Source: Aeromicrobium sp. (GTDB taxonomy: Bacteria > Actinomycetota > Actinomycetes > Propionibacteriales > Nocardioidaceae). Taken from it: a stretch of 17,492 bases of DNA. Location: positions 1 through 17,492 of the forward strand of contig JALRKU010000293.1 in the NCBI GenBank assembly GCA_023254755.1, given 5' to 3'. The translations under genes and the position numbers were made by a program. Shown here in pieces: positions 5,718-13,089 of the stretch. How positions within the stretch are numbered: position 1 is the stretch's first letter; every line of letters begins with the position of its first letter. The notes under the pieces are model-generated. The model worked only from the letters and a program-made list of their open reading frames with translations, searched no databases and was not told the origin of the DNA.

Positions 5718-7097
5718 TTAGTCCTCTTGGCGGGCCTCGTCCGGCGCGTAGCCGTACCCGTAGCCGTACCCGTAGCCGTAGCGGCCGCCGGTGCCCGGCG
5801 TCATGTTGAGGATGACGCCGACGATCCGGGCGCCCACCGACGCGATGCGCTCCACGGACCCTCGCAGCTCGTCCTCGGTGGTCTTGCCATGGCGCACGAC
5901 CAGCACGACGCCGTCGGCGAGGTCGGCCAGCAGTGCGGCGTCGGTGACGGGCAGGAGCGGCGGCGCGTCGATGAGCACGATGTCGAAGCTCTCGCGCAGG
6001 GCCTCGACGATGACCTTCATGCCCTCGGTGCGGAGCAGCTCGGCGGGGTTGGGCGGCACGCGGCCGCTCGTGAGCACGTGGAGGCCGGACTGCTTGGTGG
6101 CCTGCATCGCCTCGCCGAGGTCGACGGTGTTCAGCATGACGGTGGTGACGCCCACGGCGTTGATGACGTTGAGGTACTCGGAGACCTTGGGCCGCCGCAG
6201 GTCGCCCTCGACCAGCGCGACGGTGGCGCCGTCCTGGGCGAGCGCGACGGCGAGGTTGATCGTCGAGGTGGTCTTGCCCTCCTCGGGCAGCGAGCTGGAG
6301 ATCACGAAGACCTTCGAGGTGCTGCCCGGATCGATGAACTGCAGGTTGGTGCGCAGCACCCGGAAGGCCTCGACGCGGGGGTCGTAGGAGCCGAGCTCGG
6401 TGATCAGCGGGTGGTCCAGCGCCGACTTGGCGAAGGGCACGCCGCCGAGTACCGGGGCGTCGACGATGTCCTGGATCTGCTGGTCGGTCTTGACCGAGGT
6501 GTCGAGCGTCTCGCGCAGCACGGCGATGCCGGCGCCGAGCAGCAGGCCGAGCACGAGTCCGAGGGCCAGGTTCCGCTTGAGGTTCGGCGACACCGGGGCG
6601 CCCGGCTTGTCGGCGGCGTCGACCACCGTGGCCTTGATCGTGGCCTGGTCCTTGCCGGGCGGCGTCTCGAGCTCGCTCACCACGGCGACGAACTCCTTGG
6701 ACACCGCTGCGCTGAGCATCTGGGCCCGCTTGGGCGACGGATCGGTGACGGTGATGCTCAAGATGACGGTGTCGAGCTTGGCCGAGGCGCTGATCTGCTG
6801 CGACAGCTCGCGGGGGGACTCGCTGAGCTTGAGGTCGCTGACGACGCGCTCGGAGATCTCACGGCCGGTGACCAGGTCGGCGTAGGACTTGACGCGCTGC
6901 AGCGAGAACTGGCTGCCCTGGAACGCCTGGCTGTCGTCGCCGCTGGACGACGTGGAGATGAACAGCCGGGTGGTGGCGGCGTACTGCGGCGTGCTCAGCA
7001 GCGTGGCCCCGAGCGCCACCGCCACGACCGCGAGGGTGGTGAGTGCGATGAGGATCTTGTGGGCTCGCAGGATGGACAGGTAGTCCTTGATGTCCAC
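5718..7097 (-). CDS. Fused chain-length determinant / bacterial tyrosine kinase (Wzz-CpsD type)
   Basis: This 459-aa protein combines a Wzz-type co-polymerase and a BY-kinase. Helices at about 14-34 and 177-194 flank an outer loop. The cytoplasmic ATPase domain has a deviant Walker A, SSLPEEGKTT (268-277, K275), the BY-kinase A' region VALVEGDLRRP (293-303) and Walker B VLIDAPP (374-380). The tail has six tyrosines alternating with glycine (440, 442, 444, 446, 448, 450), the expected autophosphorylation cluster. The family controls polysaccharide chain length and export through cycles of phosphorylation. GTG 7097 is chosen because it begins the conserved MDIKDYLSILR segment; the frame is open upstream but reads into the previous gene. 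It follows the glycosylphosphotransferase by 53 nt, probably in the same operon. In A', the usual first Asp is replaced (E297-G-D299). Confidence 0.92.
   Translation of the reverse strand: MDIKDYLSILRAHKILIALTTLAVVAVALGATLLSTPQYAATTRLFISTSSSGDDSQAFQGSQFSLQRVKSYADLVTGREISERVVSDLKLSESPRELSQQISASAKLDTVILSITVTDPSPKRAQMLSAAVSKEFVAVVSELETPPGKDQATIKATVVDAADKPGAPVSPNLKRNLALGLVLGLLLGAGIAVLRETLDTSVKTDQQIQDIVDAPVLGGVPFAKSALDHPLITELGSYDPRVEAFRVLRTNLQFIDPGSTSKVFVISSSLPEEGKTTSTINLAVALAQDGATVALVEGDLRRPKVSEYLNVINAVGVTTVMLNTVDLGEAMQATKQSGLHVLTSGRVPPNPAELLRTEGMKVIVEALRESFDIVLIDAPPLLPVTDAALLADLADGVVLVVRHGKTTEDELRGSVERIASVGARIVGVILNMTPGTGGRYGYGYGYGYGYAPDEARQED
5748..5780 (-). repeat. 12-bp tandem repeat coding the Tyr-Gly tail
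   Basis: GTAGCCGTACCC (plus strand) is repeated 2.75 times. It encodes the alternating Tyr-Gly tail of the BY-kinase. The alternating GGC/GGG glycine codons create the 12-bp period. Confidence 0.85.
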
Positions 7098-7150
7098 GGG
7101 GTCGCCTGTCGTGTCGTCGGTGCGGTCGGAGCCCAGTCTAGGGCCGACGC

Positions 7151-8650
7151 TCAGTACGCGCCGTCGGATCGCAGGACGGCGCGCACGGTCCGCGACAGGA
7201 TGATCAGGTCGCCCATCAGCGACCAGTTCTCGACGTAGTAGTTGTCGAGGCGGATCGCGTCCTCCCACGACAGGTCCGAGCGGCCGGAGACCTGCCAGAG
7301 GCCGGTCATGCCGGGACGCACCGTCAGGCGGCGGTGGGCGACGTGGTCGTACAGCGCCACCTCGTGATCACGCTGCGGGCGCGGGCCGACCAGGCTCATG
7401 TCGCCCTTGAAGACGTTGATCAGCTGGGGCAGCTCGTCGATCGAGAAGCGCCGGATGAACCGGCCGACCGTCGTGACACGGGGGTCGTCGGCGATCTTGA
7501 ACAGCGCGACGTCGCCTCCCGCGTGCTCGGCCATCAGCTGCTTGAGCTGGGCGTCGGCGTCGGCGCGCATCGAGCGGAACTTGATCATGCCGAAGGTGCG
7601 GCCGTCGAGGCCGATGCGCTCCTGGCGGTAGAACACGCCGCCGCGGCTCGTGAGGACGATCGCGGCAGCCGTGACGAGCAGGATCGGCGAGCACAGCAGG
7701 AGCAGGGTGCCGGAGCCCAGCGCGTCCAACAGGCGCTTGGGCCACTGACCCGCGGCGGCGTACTGCGGCTCGGCCAGGTGGATGTAGGGCTCGTTGCCGA
7801 GGGGACGCAGGTGCATGCGGGTGCCGGCGACGTCGACCAGGTGTGGCGACACCATCAGCTCGACGCCCGCGGCGTTGAGCTGCCACGCGAGCTCGCGCAG
7901 CCCGTCGGCGCCCAGCGCCTCGGCGCTCGCGACGATGACGCTGTCGGCGTTGACGGAGACCGCGGCGTCGAGCAGGGAGGCGGTGTCGTGGAACACCGGC
8001 ACCTCGCCCGCCGCTGTGGTGATCGAGCCGGCCGGGCCGGTGCCCTGGGGGTCCAGCACGCCGACGACCCGATGGCCGCTGGCCGGGCTGGCCTCGAAGT
8101 TGCGGCTGATGCGGACGGCCGAGGCCGGACGGCCGACGACGAGCGAGTGGGTGAGGGCGTGACCGTCGCGACGGCTGCGGTGCAGCGCCAGGCGCCAGAC
8201 CTTGCGGCCGATGAGCAGCCCGACGACGCCGAGGGGGAACGCGATGGCCAGGTAGCCGCGCGACAGGTCCCACTTGAACAGCAGGGAGACCACCGCGATG
8301 ACGCCGAACACGACGAACGAGATCCGGGCGATGCGGACGTACTCGGCCGTGCCGTCACCGAGCAGGCGCGGGTCGCGGGCACCGCCGATGGTGAGCCCCA
8401 GCCACCACACGATGGTGATCGCGGCGCCGAGCGACTGGTAGTTCATCGACAGCGGACCGGTGGACGCGGCGTCGGCGTGGAAGCCGAACTTCCACACCTG
8501 GGCGACGAGGACGCTCGCGGCGACGATCACCAGGTCGGTCAGCCCGAGGCGGCGGACGAGCTTGGCCTGCCAGGCCTCGCGGTGCCCGCCGAGGGCCACC
8601 ACGGCGTCGCCCGTCTCCATCGTCTTCGGCCCCTCCAGCATCGCTGTCAC
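7151..8650 (-). CDS. Polyprenyl-phosphate glycosylphosphotransferase (initiating sugar transferase)
   Basis: This is a 499-aa membrane enzyme of the WbaP/WcaJ type. It transfers a sugar-1-phosphate from a nucleotide sugar to undecaprenyl phosphate at the membrane, the first step in making a repeat unit. Four N-terminal helices (about 38-56, 72-90, 108-126, 132-150) precede a CoA-binding-like central domain (165-290). Another hydrophobic hairpin (306-334) leads into the bacterial sugar transferase domain with RQERIG, MIKFRSMRADAD (355-366), the catalytic Asp-Glu pair in SIDELPQLINV (D405, E406), MSLVGPRP (418-425) and RPGMTGLWQVSGR (445-457). GTG 8650 is preferred because GGAGGG lies 7 nt upstream. 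It is the first enzyme gene of the minus-strand surface polymer locus. The sugar is not predictable from sequence. Confidence 0.95.
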   Translation of the reverse strand: MTAMLEGPKTMETGDAVVALGGHREAWQAKLVRRLGLTDLVIVAASVLVAQVWKFGFHADAASTGPLSMNYQSLGAAITIVWWLGLTIGGARDPRLLGDGTAEYVRIARISFVVFGVIAVVSLLFKWDLSRGYLAIAFPLGVVGLLIGRKVWRLALHRSRRDGHALTHSLVVGRPASAVRISRNFEASPASGHRVVGVLDPQGTGPAGSITTAAGEVPVFHDTASLLDAAVSVNADSVIVASAEALGADGLRELAWQLNAAGVELMVSPHLVDVAGTRMHLRPLGNEPYIHLAEPQYAAAGQWPKRLLDALGSGTLLLLCSPILLVTAAAIVLTSRGGVFYRQERIGLDGRTFGMIKFRSMRADADAQLKQLMAEHAGGDVALFKIADDPRVTTVGRFIRRFSIDELPQLINVFKGDMSLVGPRPQRDHEVALYDHVAHRRLTVRPGMTGLWQVSGRSDLSWEDAIRLDNYYVENWSLMGDLIILSRTVRAVLRSDGAY

Positions 8651-8751
8651 GTCGGCTCCCTCCGCGCTTCGTCAACGGTAATGGCCCGACGACCCGCGAT
8701 GGGCGCGAACGCCAGATCGCGTCGCGCGGTGCGGGTGGCTCGTCCGGACAT
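8647..8751 (-). CDS. Possible leaderless 34-aa ORF overlapping the glycosylphosphotransferase start
   Basis: Reading from ATG 8751 gives an Arg/Ala-rich 34-aa peptide (begins MSGRATRTARRD, ends DEARREPT). Its TGA (8649-8647) overlaps the GTG start of the transferase in a GTGA junction, the classic arrangement for translational coupling. A TAGGCT hexamer ends 6 nt before the ATG, so the transcript would be leaderless. The strong GGAGGG site of the transferase lies inside this ORF. The peptide has no known domain and may be a leader rather than a functional protein. It could also be chance, since conservation cannot be checked here. Confidence 0.35.
   Translation of the reverse strand: MSGRATRTARRDLAFAPIAGRRAITVDEARREPT
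8675..8680 (-). promoter_or_regulatory. Alternative -10 box near the glycosylphosphotransferase
   Basis: TACCGT (minus strand) would start transcription near 8668, with GGAGGG (8658-8663) in a short leader before GTG 8650. The -35 region is weak. It is the alternative to the distal TAGGCT box. Confidence 0.25.
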
Positions 8752-8757
8752 GAGTGC

Positions 8758-8763
8758 AGCCTA
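8758..8763 (-). promoter_or_regulatory. -10 box of a probable leaderless promoter for the polymer locus
   Basis: TAGGCT (minus strand) lies 6 nt before ATG 8751. The same hexamer occurs 7 nt before the ATG of the 43-aa gene at 8990. No consensus -35 is visible. Confidence 0.4.
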
Positions 8764-8824
8764 GGAATCTCCCGTGACGCGGGCGTGAACTCGGCGAGAT
8801 CGGCCGTGCGACGTCCGACACAGG

Positions 8825-8860
8825 GACGGATGTCCCGGAAAGTCGGGGGACATGTCCGTC
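8825..8860 (-). terminator. Hairpin overlapping the stop of the 43-aa gene
   Basis: GACGGA-TGTCCC (8825-8836) pairs with GGGACA (8847-8852) and TCCGTC (8855-8860), giving 12 bp with a 2-nt bulge and a 10-nt loop. It overlaps the stop codon of the minus-strand small gene and may end its transcript. Confidence 0.4.
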
Positions 8861-8990
8861 AGCCGGGGAGCGGACCGCCCACGAGAGCCCAGATCAGGTA
8901 ACCGATGATGAGCACCCACATGACGACGATCAGCGGGCTGTCGGACAGGAAGCCCCTGGCCCGGCCGCGGCGTCTTCCGGGGTCGCTCAT
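8859..8990 (-). CDS. Small single-helix membrane protein (43 aa)
   Basis: This 43-aa protein has an Arg-rich N-terminus (RRRGRARG, residues 6-13) and one hydrophobic helix (about 19-38, with VVMWVLIIGYLIWAL), so it should sit in the membrane with its N-terminus inside. No family is recognised. ATG 8990 lacks a clear ribosome binding site, but TAGGCT lies 7 nt upstream, which fits a leaderless transcript. It starts 20 nt after the EamA-like gene on the same strand, so it could also be read through from there. The basic head plus a single helix ending in GGPLPG looks like a real small protein rather than a shadow frame. Confidence 0.5.
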   Translation of the reverse strand: MSDPGRRRGRARGFLSDSPLIVVMWVLIIGYLIWALVGGPLPG

Positions 8991-8997
8991 GGCAGGA

Positions 8998-9003
8998 AGC
9001 CTA
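8998..9003 (-). promoter_or_regulatory. -10 box of a probable leaderless promoter (43-aa gene)
   Basis: TAGGCT (minus strand) is 7 nt before ATG 8990. It lies in the 20-nt gap after the EamA-like gene. Confidence 0.35.
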
Positions 9004-9010
9004 GCCGTGT

Positions 9011-9448
9011 TCAGGGAAGCGCGAGCAGCACCGCGCCGGTTCCGACCAGCGCGACGCCCACCCACTGGCGCGGTCCGAGGCTCTCGCCGAGGAACAGCAC
9101 GCCGAACAGGGCCACCAGGACGACGCTGAGCTTGTCGACGGGAGCGACCAGCGACGCCGGCCCGAGTTTCAGAGCGCGGAAGTAGCAGAGCCACGACGCG
9201 CCGGTGGCCAGGCCCGACAGCACGAGGAAGATCCAGGTGCGGGGCGTGAGCGGCCCGGGGGAGTGCAGCTTGCCGAGAGCCAGCAGGATGAACGACAGGC
9301 TGAGGAGGATGACGACGGTGCGGATGACCGTGGCGACGTCGGGGTCGACTCCCTCGACGCCGACCTTGCCGAAGACGGCCGTGAGCGCGGCGAACCCGGC
9401 CGACAGCAGCGCCCAGAACGTCCACGACGTCAGCAGGCCGGATTCCAT
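9011..9448 (-). CDS. Single-domain EamA/DMT-type transporter
   Basis: This 145-aa protein has five hydrophobic segments (about 9-27, 40-58, 70-90, 96-112 and 119-143). It carries EamA landmarks: an N-terminal WALLSAGFAALTAVFGKVG segment, ALKLGPASLVAPVDKLSVVLVAL and FLGESLGPRQWVGVALVGTGAVLL. Standard drug/metabolite transporters have two such domains; single-domain versions of about 140 aa are common and probably pair as dimers. The substrate is unknown. ATG 9448 is the most natural start for the first helix; ATG 9475 is an in-frame alternative. Neither has a good ribosome binding site. It is divergent, with only 36 nt before the MBL-fold gene, so promoters of the two must overlap. Confidence 0.85.
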   Translation of the reverse strand: MESGLLTSWTFWALLSAGFAALTAVFGKVGVEGVDPDVATVIRTVVILLSLSFILLALGKLHSPGPLTPRTWIFLVLSGLATGASWLCYFRALKLGPASLVAPVDKLSVVLVALFGVLFLGESLGPRQWVGVALVGTGAVLLALP

Positions 9449-9472
9449 GCCCCATGGTCGCACCGGTTCGGG

Positions 9473-9478
9473 CATGCT
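9473..9478 (+). promoter_or_regulatory. Possible -10 box for a leaderless MBL-fold gene
   Basis: CATGCT lies 6 nt before ATG 9485. The first base departs from TAnnnT. The 36-nt divergent gap leaves little room for a leader. Confidence 0.25.
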
Positions 9479-9484
9479 GTCGGG

Positions 9485-10276
9485 ATGATCGTCCACCACG
9501 TCAACGCCGCGCCGATGAACCCACCCTTCCTCTCGGGCCTCGTCGCCCACGTGCTGGTGGTCGAGCACCCGCAGGGGCTGGTGCTCGTCGACACCGGCTT
9601 CGGGCGCTCCGACCACCGTGACCCGTCACGCCTCGGCAGCGCGCGGTTCCTGCTGCGACCCGAGCGTGACGAGGCCGCCACCGCAGCGAGCGCGGTCGAG
9701 GCGCTCGGGCACAGCACCGACGACGTGACCGACGTGGTGCTGACGCATCTGGACCTCGACCACGTCGGCGGCCTCGCGGACTTCCCCGGTGCGCGGATCC
9801 ACACGACGGCCGACGAGCACGCCGCGGTCTTCCCGCGGCCGGGACTGCGCGACCGGTCGCGCTACCGCAGCGCACAGTTCTCGCACGACCCGCGCTGGGA
9901 GATCCACGCAGGACCGGGCGACACCTGGCGCGAGGGCCTGACAGGCATCGAGGTGCTGCCGGGCGTGACCCTGGTGCCGATGCCGGGCCACACGGTCGGG
10001 CACGCGGCCGTCGCGGTCGAGAGCGACCGCGGGCTGCTGGTGAACGCCGGCGACGCCGTGTTCGACGCATCGGTCTACACCGCCACGTCCCCGTCGGGTC
10101 GCCCGCTCGAGCCGGTCCGGCTGCTGCGCGTCTTCGAGAGGGTGATGGCCGCCGACGGCCGCAGGATCGCCGGCAACCACGCCGCGTTGCGCCGCCTGCA
10201 CGCGGCCGACGGGGTGACGGTGTTCCCGGCGCACGACCGCCGCATGCTGGCCGACCTGAGCTCCGCCGCGGTGTAG
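9485..10276 (+). CDS. MBL-fold metallo-hydrolase
   Basis: This 263-aa hydrolase has the metallo-beta-lactamase fold. The metal motif is THLDLDHVGG (residues 87-96, H88-x-D90-x-D92-H93), and further ligands are likely His in PGHTVGH, Asp in NAGDAVFD and His in FPAHD near the C-terminus. The DTG motif (36-38) ends the second beta strand as usual. Length and pattern resemble AHL-lactonase-like and other small MBL hydrolases; the HxDxDH form, with Asp at the second position, is a variant of the common HxHxDH motif seen in some groups. The substrate cannot be assigned. ATG 9485 is chosen since the N-terminal strand starts there and the upstream extension is the antisense of the EamA gene. It lies about 100 nt before the MFS exporter on the same strand. 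Confidence 0.9.
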   Translation: MIVHHVNAAPMNPPFLSGLVAHVLVVEHPQGLVLVDTGFGRSDHRDPSRLGSARFLLRPERDEAATAASAVEALGHSTDDVTDVVLTHLDLDHVGGLADFPGARIHTTADEHAAVFPRPGLRDRSRYRSAQFSHDPRWEIHAGPGDTWREGLTGIEVLPGVTLVPMPGHTVGHAAVAVESDRGLLVNAGDAVFDASVYTATSPSGRPLEPVRLLRVFERVMAADGRRIAGNHAALRRLHAADGVTVFPAHDRRMLADLSSAAV

Positions 10277-10342
10277 CGCGTTCGAGACGTGACGTGGGGC
10301 ACGTCGCGGCGAGGAATGCCCTCCCGTCGGCGGTGGTTGTCA

Positions 10343-10357
10343 GTTGCGACCTGCAAC
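10343..10357. promoter_or_regulatory. Operator-like dyad upstream of the MFS gene
   Basis: GTTGC-GACCT-GCAAC is a perfect 5-bp dyad with a 5-nt spacer, 23 nt before GTG 10380. It would fit a dimeric repressor site, but no regulator gene is adjacent. Confidence 0.3.
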
Positions 10358-10379
10358 CGCCTCGAGCCGATCGGACATC

Positions 10380-11837
10380 GTGACCACCGCCGATTCATCC
10401 CGCCGCACGCACTACCTCGTCACCTACGTGATCATCGCCGTCTCGACGGCGTCGTTCGCGCTGCTGCAGTCGATGACCGTGCCGGTCCTGCCGCGCATCG
10501 AGACCGAGCTCGGCACGTCGCAGTCGACGGTCACCTGGGTGCTGACGGCCTACCTGCTGTCCGCGTCGGTGTTCACGCCGATCATCGGTCGCCTCGGCGA
10601 CGCCTACGGCAAGGAGCGCATGCTGGTGCTCTCGCTGTCGTGCCTGTCGCTCGGCTCGCTGATCGCGGCCCTGGCCCCCTCGATCGAGGTGATGATCGCG
10701 GCCCGCGTCATCACCGGCGTCGGCGGCGGCGTGCTGCCCATCGCGTTCGGCATCATCCGCGACGAGTTCCCCGAGCACCGCATCGCGTCGGCTGCCGGCT
10801 TCGTGTCGTCGCTGATGGCGGTGGGCTTCGGCGCCGGCATCGTCGTCGCCGGGCCGATCGTCAACGGCCTGGGCTACCACTGGCTGTTCTGGATCCCGTT
10901 CATCGTCACGTCGCTGGCCGCAGTGGCCGCGAAGGTGTTCGTGCCCGAGTCCCCGGTCCGCACGCCGGGCCGGGTGCCGGTGCTGCCCGCGTTCCTGCTC
11001 ACCGCGTGGCTGGTCGCGATCCTGCTGGGCCTGAGCCAGGCGCCGCGGTGGGGCTGGGCGTCGGTCGAGGTCATCGGCCTGATCGTGGGCGGCATCGTGC
11101 TCGCCGCGGCGTGGATCGCCGTGGAGCACCACGAAACGGTGCCGCTGATCGACATGCGCATGATGCGGCTGCGCGGCGTGTGGACCACCAACCTGGTCGC
11201 GCTGACGGTCGGCTTCGCGATGTACTCGATGTTCGGGTTCCTCCCCCAGTTCCTGCAGACCCCCGAGGCGACGGGGTACGGCTTCGGGCTCGACACGACG
11301 GAGTCGGGCCTGCTGATCCTGCCCAACGCCGTGGCGTCGTTCATCTGCGGTCTGGTCGCCGCTCCCCTCGCTCGCCGCATCGGCGCCAAGGTGGTGGTCG
11401 TCGCGGGCAGCCTGCTGGGTGCCGCGGGCATCGCCGGGTTCGTGCTGTTCCACGACACCCACTGGCAGGTGCTGGTGGTCAACGGCGTGATCGGCCTCGG
11501 CATCGGCGTGGTGTTCTCGAGCCTCGCGCCGCTGATCCTGGCGGCGGTCCCCCCGGAGCAGACCGGTGTCGCGAGCGGCATGAACGCCAACATCCGCACG
11601 ATCGGCGGGGCCATCGGCTCGGCCGTGACCGCGACCATCGTCACCTCGTCGCTCGACCCCGAGGGCCTGCCGCTGGAGTCCGGCTACAGCTCCGCGTTCA
11701 CCGTGCTCGCCGGCGTGCTCGTCCTGGCGGCGGCCGCCGGGCTGTCGATCCCGTCGATGTCGCGCCGTCGCCTCGAGAAGCAGCTCGCGATGGACCCGGC
11801 CGTCGCCACCGAGGCGATCGCCGTCCCCGCTCGCTGA
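10380..11837 (+). CDS. MFS transporter, DHA2-type multidrug exporter
   Basis: This 485-aa protein has up to 14 predicted membrane helices, as in the DHA2 (EmrB/QacA) drug:proton antiporters. It shows motif A (GRLGDAYGKERM, 70-81) after helix 2 and a motif-C-like glycine-rich stretch (TGVGGGVLPIAFGIIRDEFP) after it. It probably exports hydrophobic compounds using the proton gradient. The GTG at 10380 is preferred since the first helix starts about 10 residues later; a TTG at 10344 would add 12 residues. GGA lies about 5 nt upstream. It may be read with the MBL-fold gene, whose stop is 103 nt upstream, or from its own promoter near the dyad at 10343. The substrate is unknown. Confidence 0.9.
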   Translation: MTTADSSRRTHYLVTYVIIAVSTASFALLQSMTVPVLPRIETELGTSQSTVTWVLTAYLLSASVFTPIIGRLGDAYGKERMLVLSLSCLSLGSLIAALAPSIEVMIAARVITGVGGGVLPIAFGIIRDEFPEHRIASAAGFVSSLMAVGFGAGIVVAGPIVNGLGYHWLFWIPFIVTSLAAVAAKVFVPESPVRTPGRVPVLPAFLLTAWLVAILLGLSQAPRWGWASVEVIGLIVGGIVLAAAWIAVEHHETVPLIDMRMMRLRGVWTTNLVALTVGFAMYSMFGFLPQFLQTPEATGYGFGLDTTESGLLILPNAVASFICGLVAAPLARRIGAKVVVVAGSLLGAAGIAGFVLFHDTHWQVLVVNGVIGLGIGVVFSSLAPLILAAVPPEQTGVASGMNANIRTIGGAIGSAVTATIVTSSLDPEGLPLESGYSSAFTVLAGVLVLAAAAGLSIPSMSRRRLEKQLAMDPAVATEAIAVPAR

Positions 11838-11854
11838 CGCGGTCCACGAGATCG

Positions 11855-11909
11855 GGCGGTGAGGGGGCACCTCCACCGCGGCGGGCGGTGCCTGACGCAC
11901 CTCACCGCC
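11855..11909. terminator. Branched hairpin in the convergent gap
   Basis: GGCGGTGAGG (11855-11864) pairs with CCTCACCGCC (11900-11909) over 10 bp, and inside it GGCACC (11866-11871) pairs with GGTGCC (11887-11892). It lies between the MFS stop (11837) and the stop of the minus-strand gene (11968), so it can serve both directions. Confidence 0.65.
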
Positions 11910-11967
11910 GGGCCTTCGGTGCCACGATCACCGCCCAGGCGACGCTGCGGTCGAGCTCGCCGGCCGG

Positions 11968-13083
11968 CTAGAACCAGCGACGGCGCCTGAGCGGGATCGG
12001 CTCCGTGGTGAGCTCGACGACCGAGCCGAGCTGCTCCCAGGTGTAGCCGACTCGCACCCGGACCCGCTCGGCGTGCAGGAGCAGCGAGCGGAGGGTGGCA
12101 GCGTCGGCACGACCCTCGAACCGGAACCGCCCGGCCGTGCGGTGGACCTGCTGGGGCAGGTCGACGACCGCGCCGTGGTCGGGCGACCACGCCTGCGCGG
12201 TCACGACGAGCGTGTCGAGATCGGCGGCGAACGGACTGCGGATGTCGAGCGTGCCCGACCACGACACCCCGTCCTCGCCGGTCTGCACCTGCTCGAGGGT
12301 CCACTCCTGCTCGGTGACGACGCGCCGGCGTCGCTTGCGTCCGACGGCCCGCTCGACCACGTCGGGCCAGCTGTCGAGCAGCTCGAGCTGGCTGAGGTCG
12401 CCGATCCGGCGGCGCAGTGCGGTGAGCTCGTCCCCGTCGTCGACGACGAGCGCATCGAGCTCGCCCACCCGGTCGAGCAGCAGCTGGACGTCGGGGTCGA
12501 CGTCGAGCCACCACCCCGCGGGATCGGACAGAGGGGCTCCGTGGAGGCGGTGGACCAGCACGACGCGCGGGTCGTGCAGGCGACCCATCTCGGTCCCGAC
12601 GACCGTGTCGTCGGTGAGCAGCACGACGCGGCCGGTGGCCGGCAGGGCTCCGTCGACCCACCAGCGCCACAACCCGCCGAGGCCGGACCACGACCTCACG
12701 GGCCGGCCGTCGCTGCCGCACGAGAACACGTCGCCCTCGACGCCGTCGGGAGGTGTGCGCAGGTAGCGGCTGCCGTCGGGACGCAGGTAGTCCCAGGCTT
12801 CCGACGCGCTGCCGACGCCGGAGCGGCGGCGCCACGTGTACCCGTCGGTGACGTCGTCCTCGTGCGACCCGGGATCGGGCAGCTCGCTTGCGCCCTCGCC
12901 CTCGGAGCGCGTGCGCAGCTGCTCGTGCAGGTTGGCGACGTCGAACCCGGCCGGCGGGGTGCCGGGCACCGGGTCGAGCGTGAGGACCTGTCGGCCGTCG
13001 AGGGCGCGGAGCCGGTCGAGTGCCTCGCGGGTGGTCACGTCGTCGGGCGTGCGCAGCAGGATCGAGACGGCCGGCGAGGTCAC
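11968..13083 (-). CDS. Glycosyltransferase-like protein lacking a normal catalytic C-terminal half (uncertain)
   Basis: This 371-aa cytoplasmic protein is not firmly recognised. The central part (a YLRPDGSRYLRTP segment, then a short loop, a SWSGLGGLWRWWVDGAL segment, VVLVHRLHG and DALVVDDGDELTALRRRIGD) follows the N-terminal Rossmann half of TagE/TarM-type poly(glycerol-phosphate) glucosyltransferases. In that family VHxLHxxH and an L-T-x-x-Q-x-x-D-L segment occupy the same places. The donor-binding GT4 C-terminal half, with its E-x7-E motif, is missing. Instead there is a basic patch (RKRRRR) and a beta-rich tail of about 110 residues ending in LRRRRWF. It may be a decayed or regulatory relative. 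GTG 13083 is preferred because TAGGAT lies 6 nt upstream; GTG 13089 is an in-frame alternative. Confidence 0.7.
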   Translation of the reverse strand: MTSPAVSILLRTPDDVTTREALDRLRALDGRQVLTLDPVPGTPPAGFDVANLHEQLRTRSEGEGASELPDPGSHEDDVTDGYTWRRRSGVGSASEAWDYLRPDGSRYLRTPPDGVEGDVFSCGSDGRPVRSWSGLGGLWRWWVDGALPATGRVVLLTDDTVVGTEMGRLHDPRVVLVHRLHGAPLSDPAGWWLDVDPDVQLLLDRVGELDALVVDDGDELTALRRRIGDLSQLELLDSWPDVVERAVGRKRRRRVVTEQEWTLEQVQTGEDGVSWSGTLDIRSPFAADLDTLVVTAQAWSPDHGAVVDLPQQVHRTAGRFRFEGRADAATLRSLLLHAERVRVRVGYTWEQLGSVVELTTEPIPLRRRRWF

Positions 13084-13089
13084 CCTCAC

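Noticed and set aside
7098..7268. N-terminal extension of the BY-kinase to 7268
   Set aside because: It would overlap the 3' end of the glycosylphosphotransferase gene and read Arg/Pro-rich shadow sequence before the conserved MDIKDYL start.
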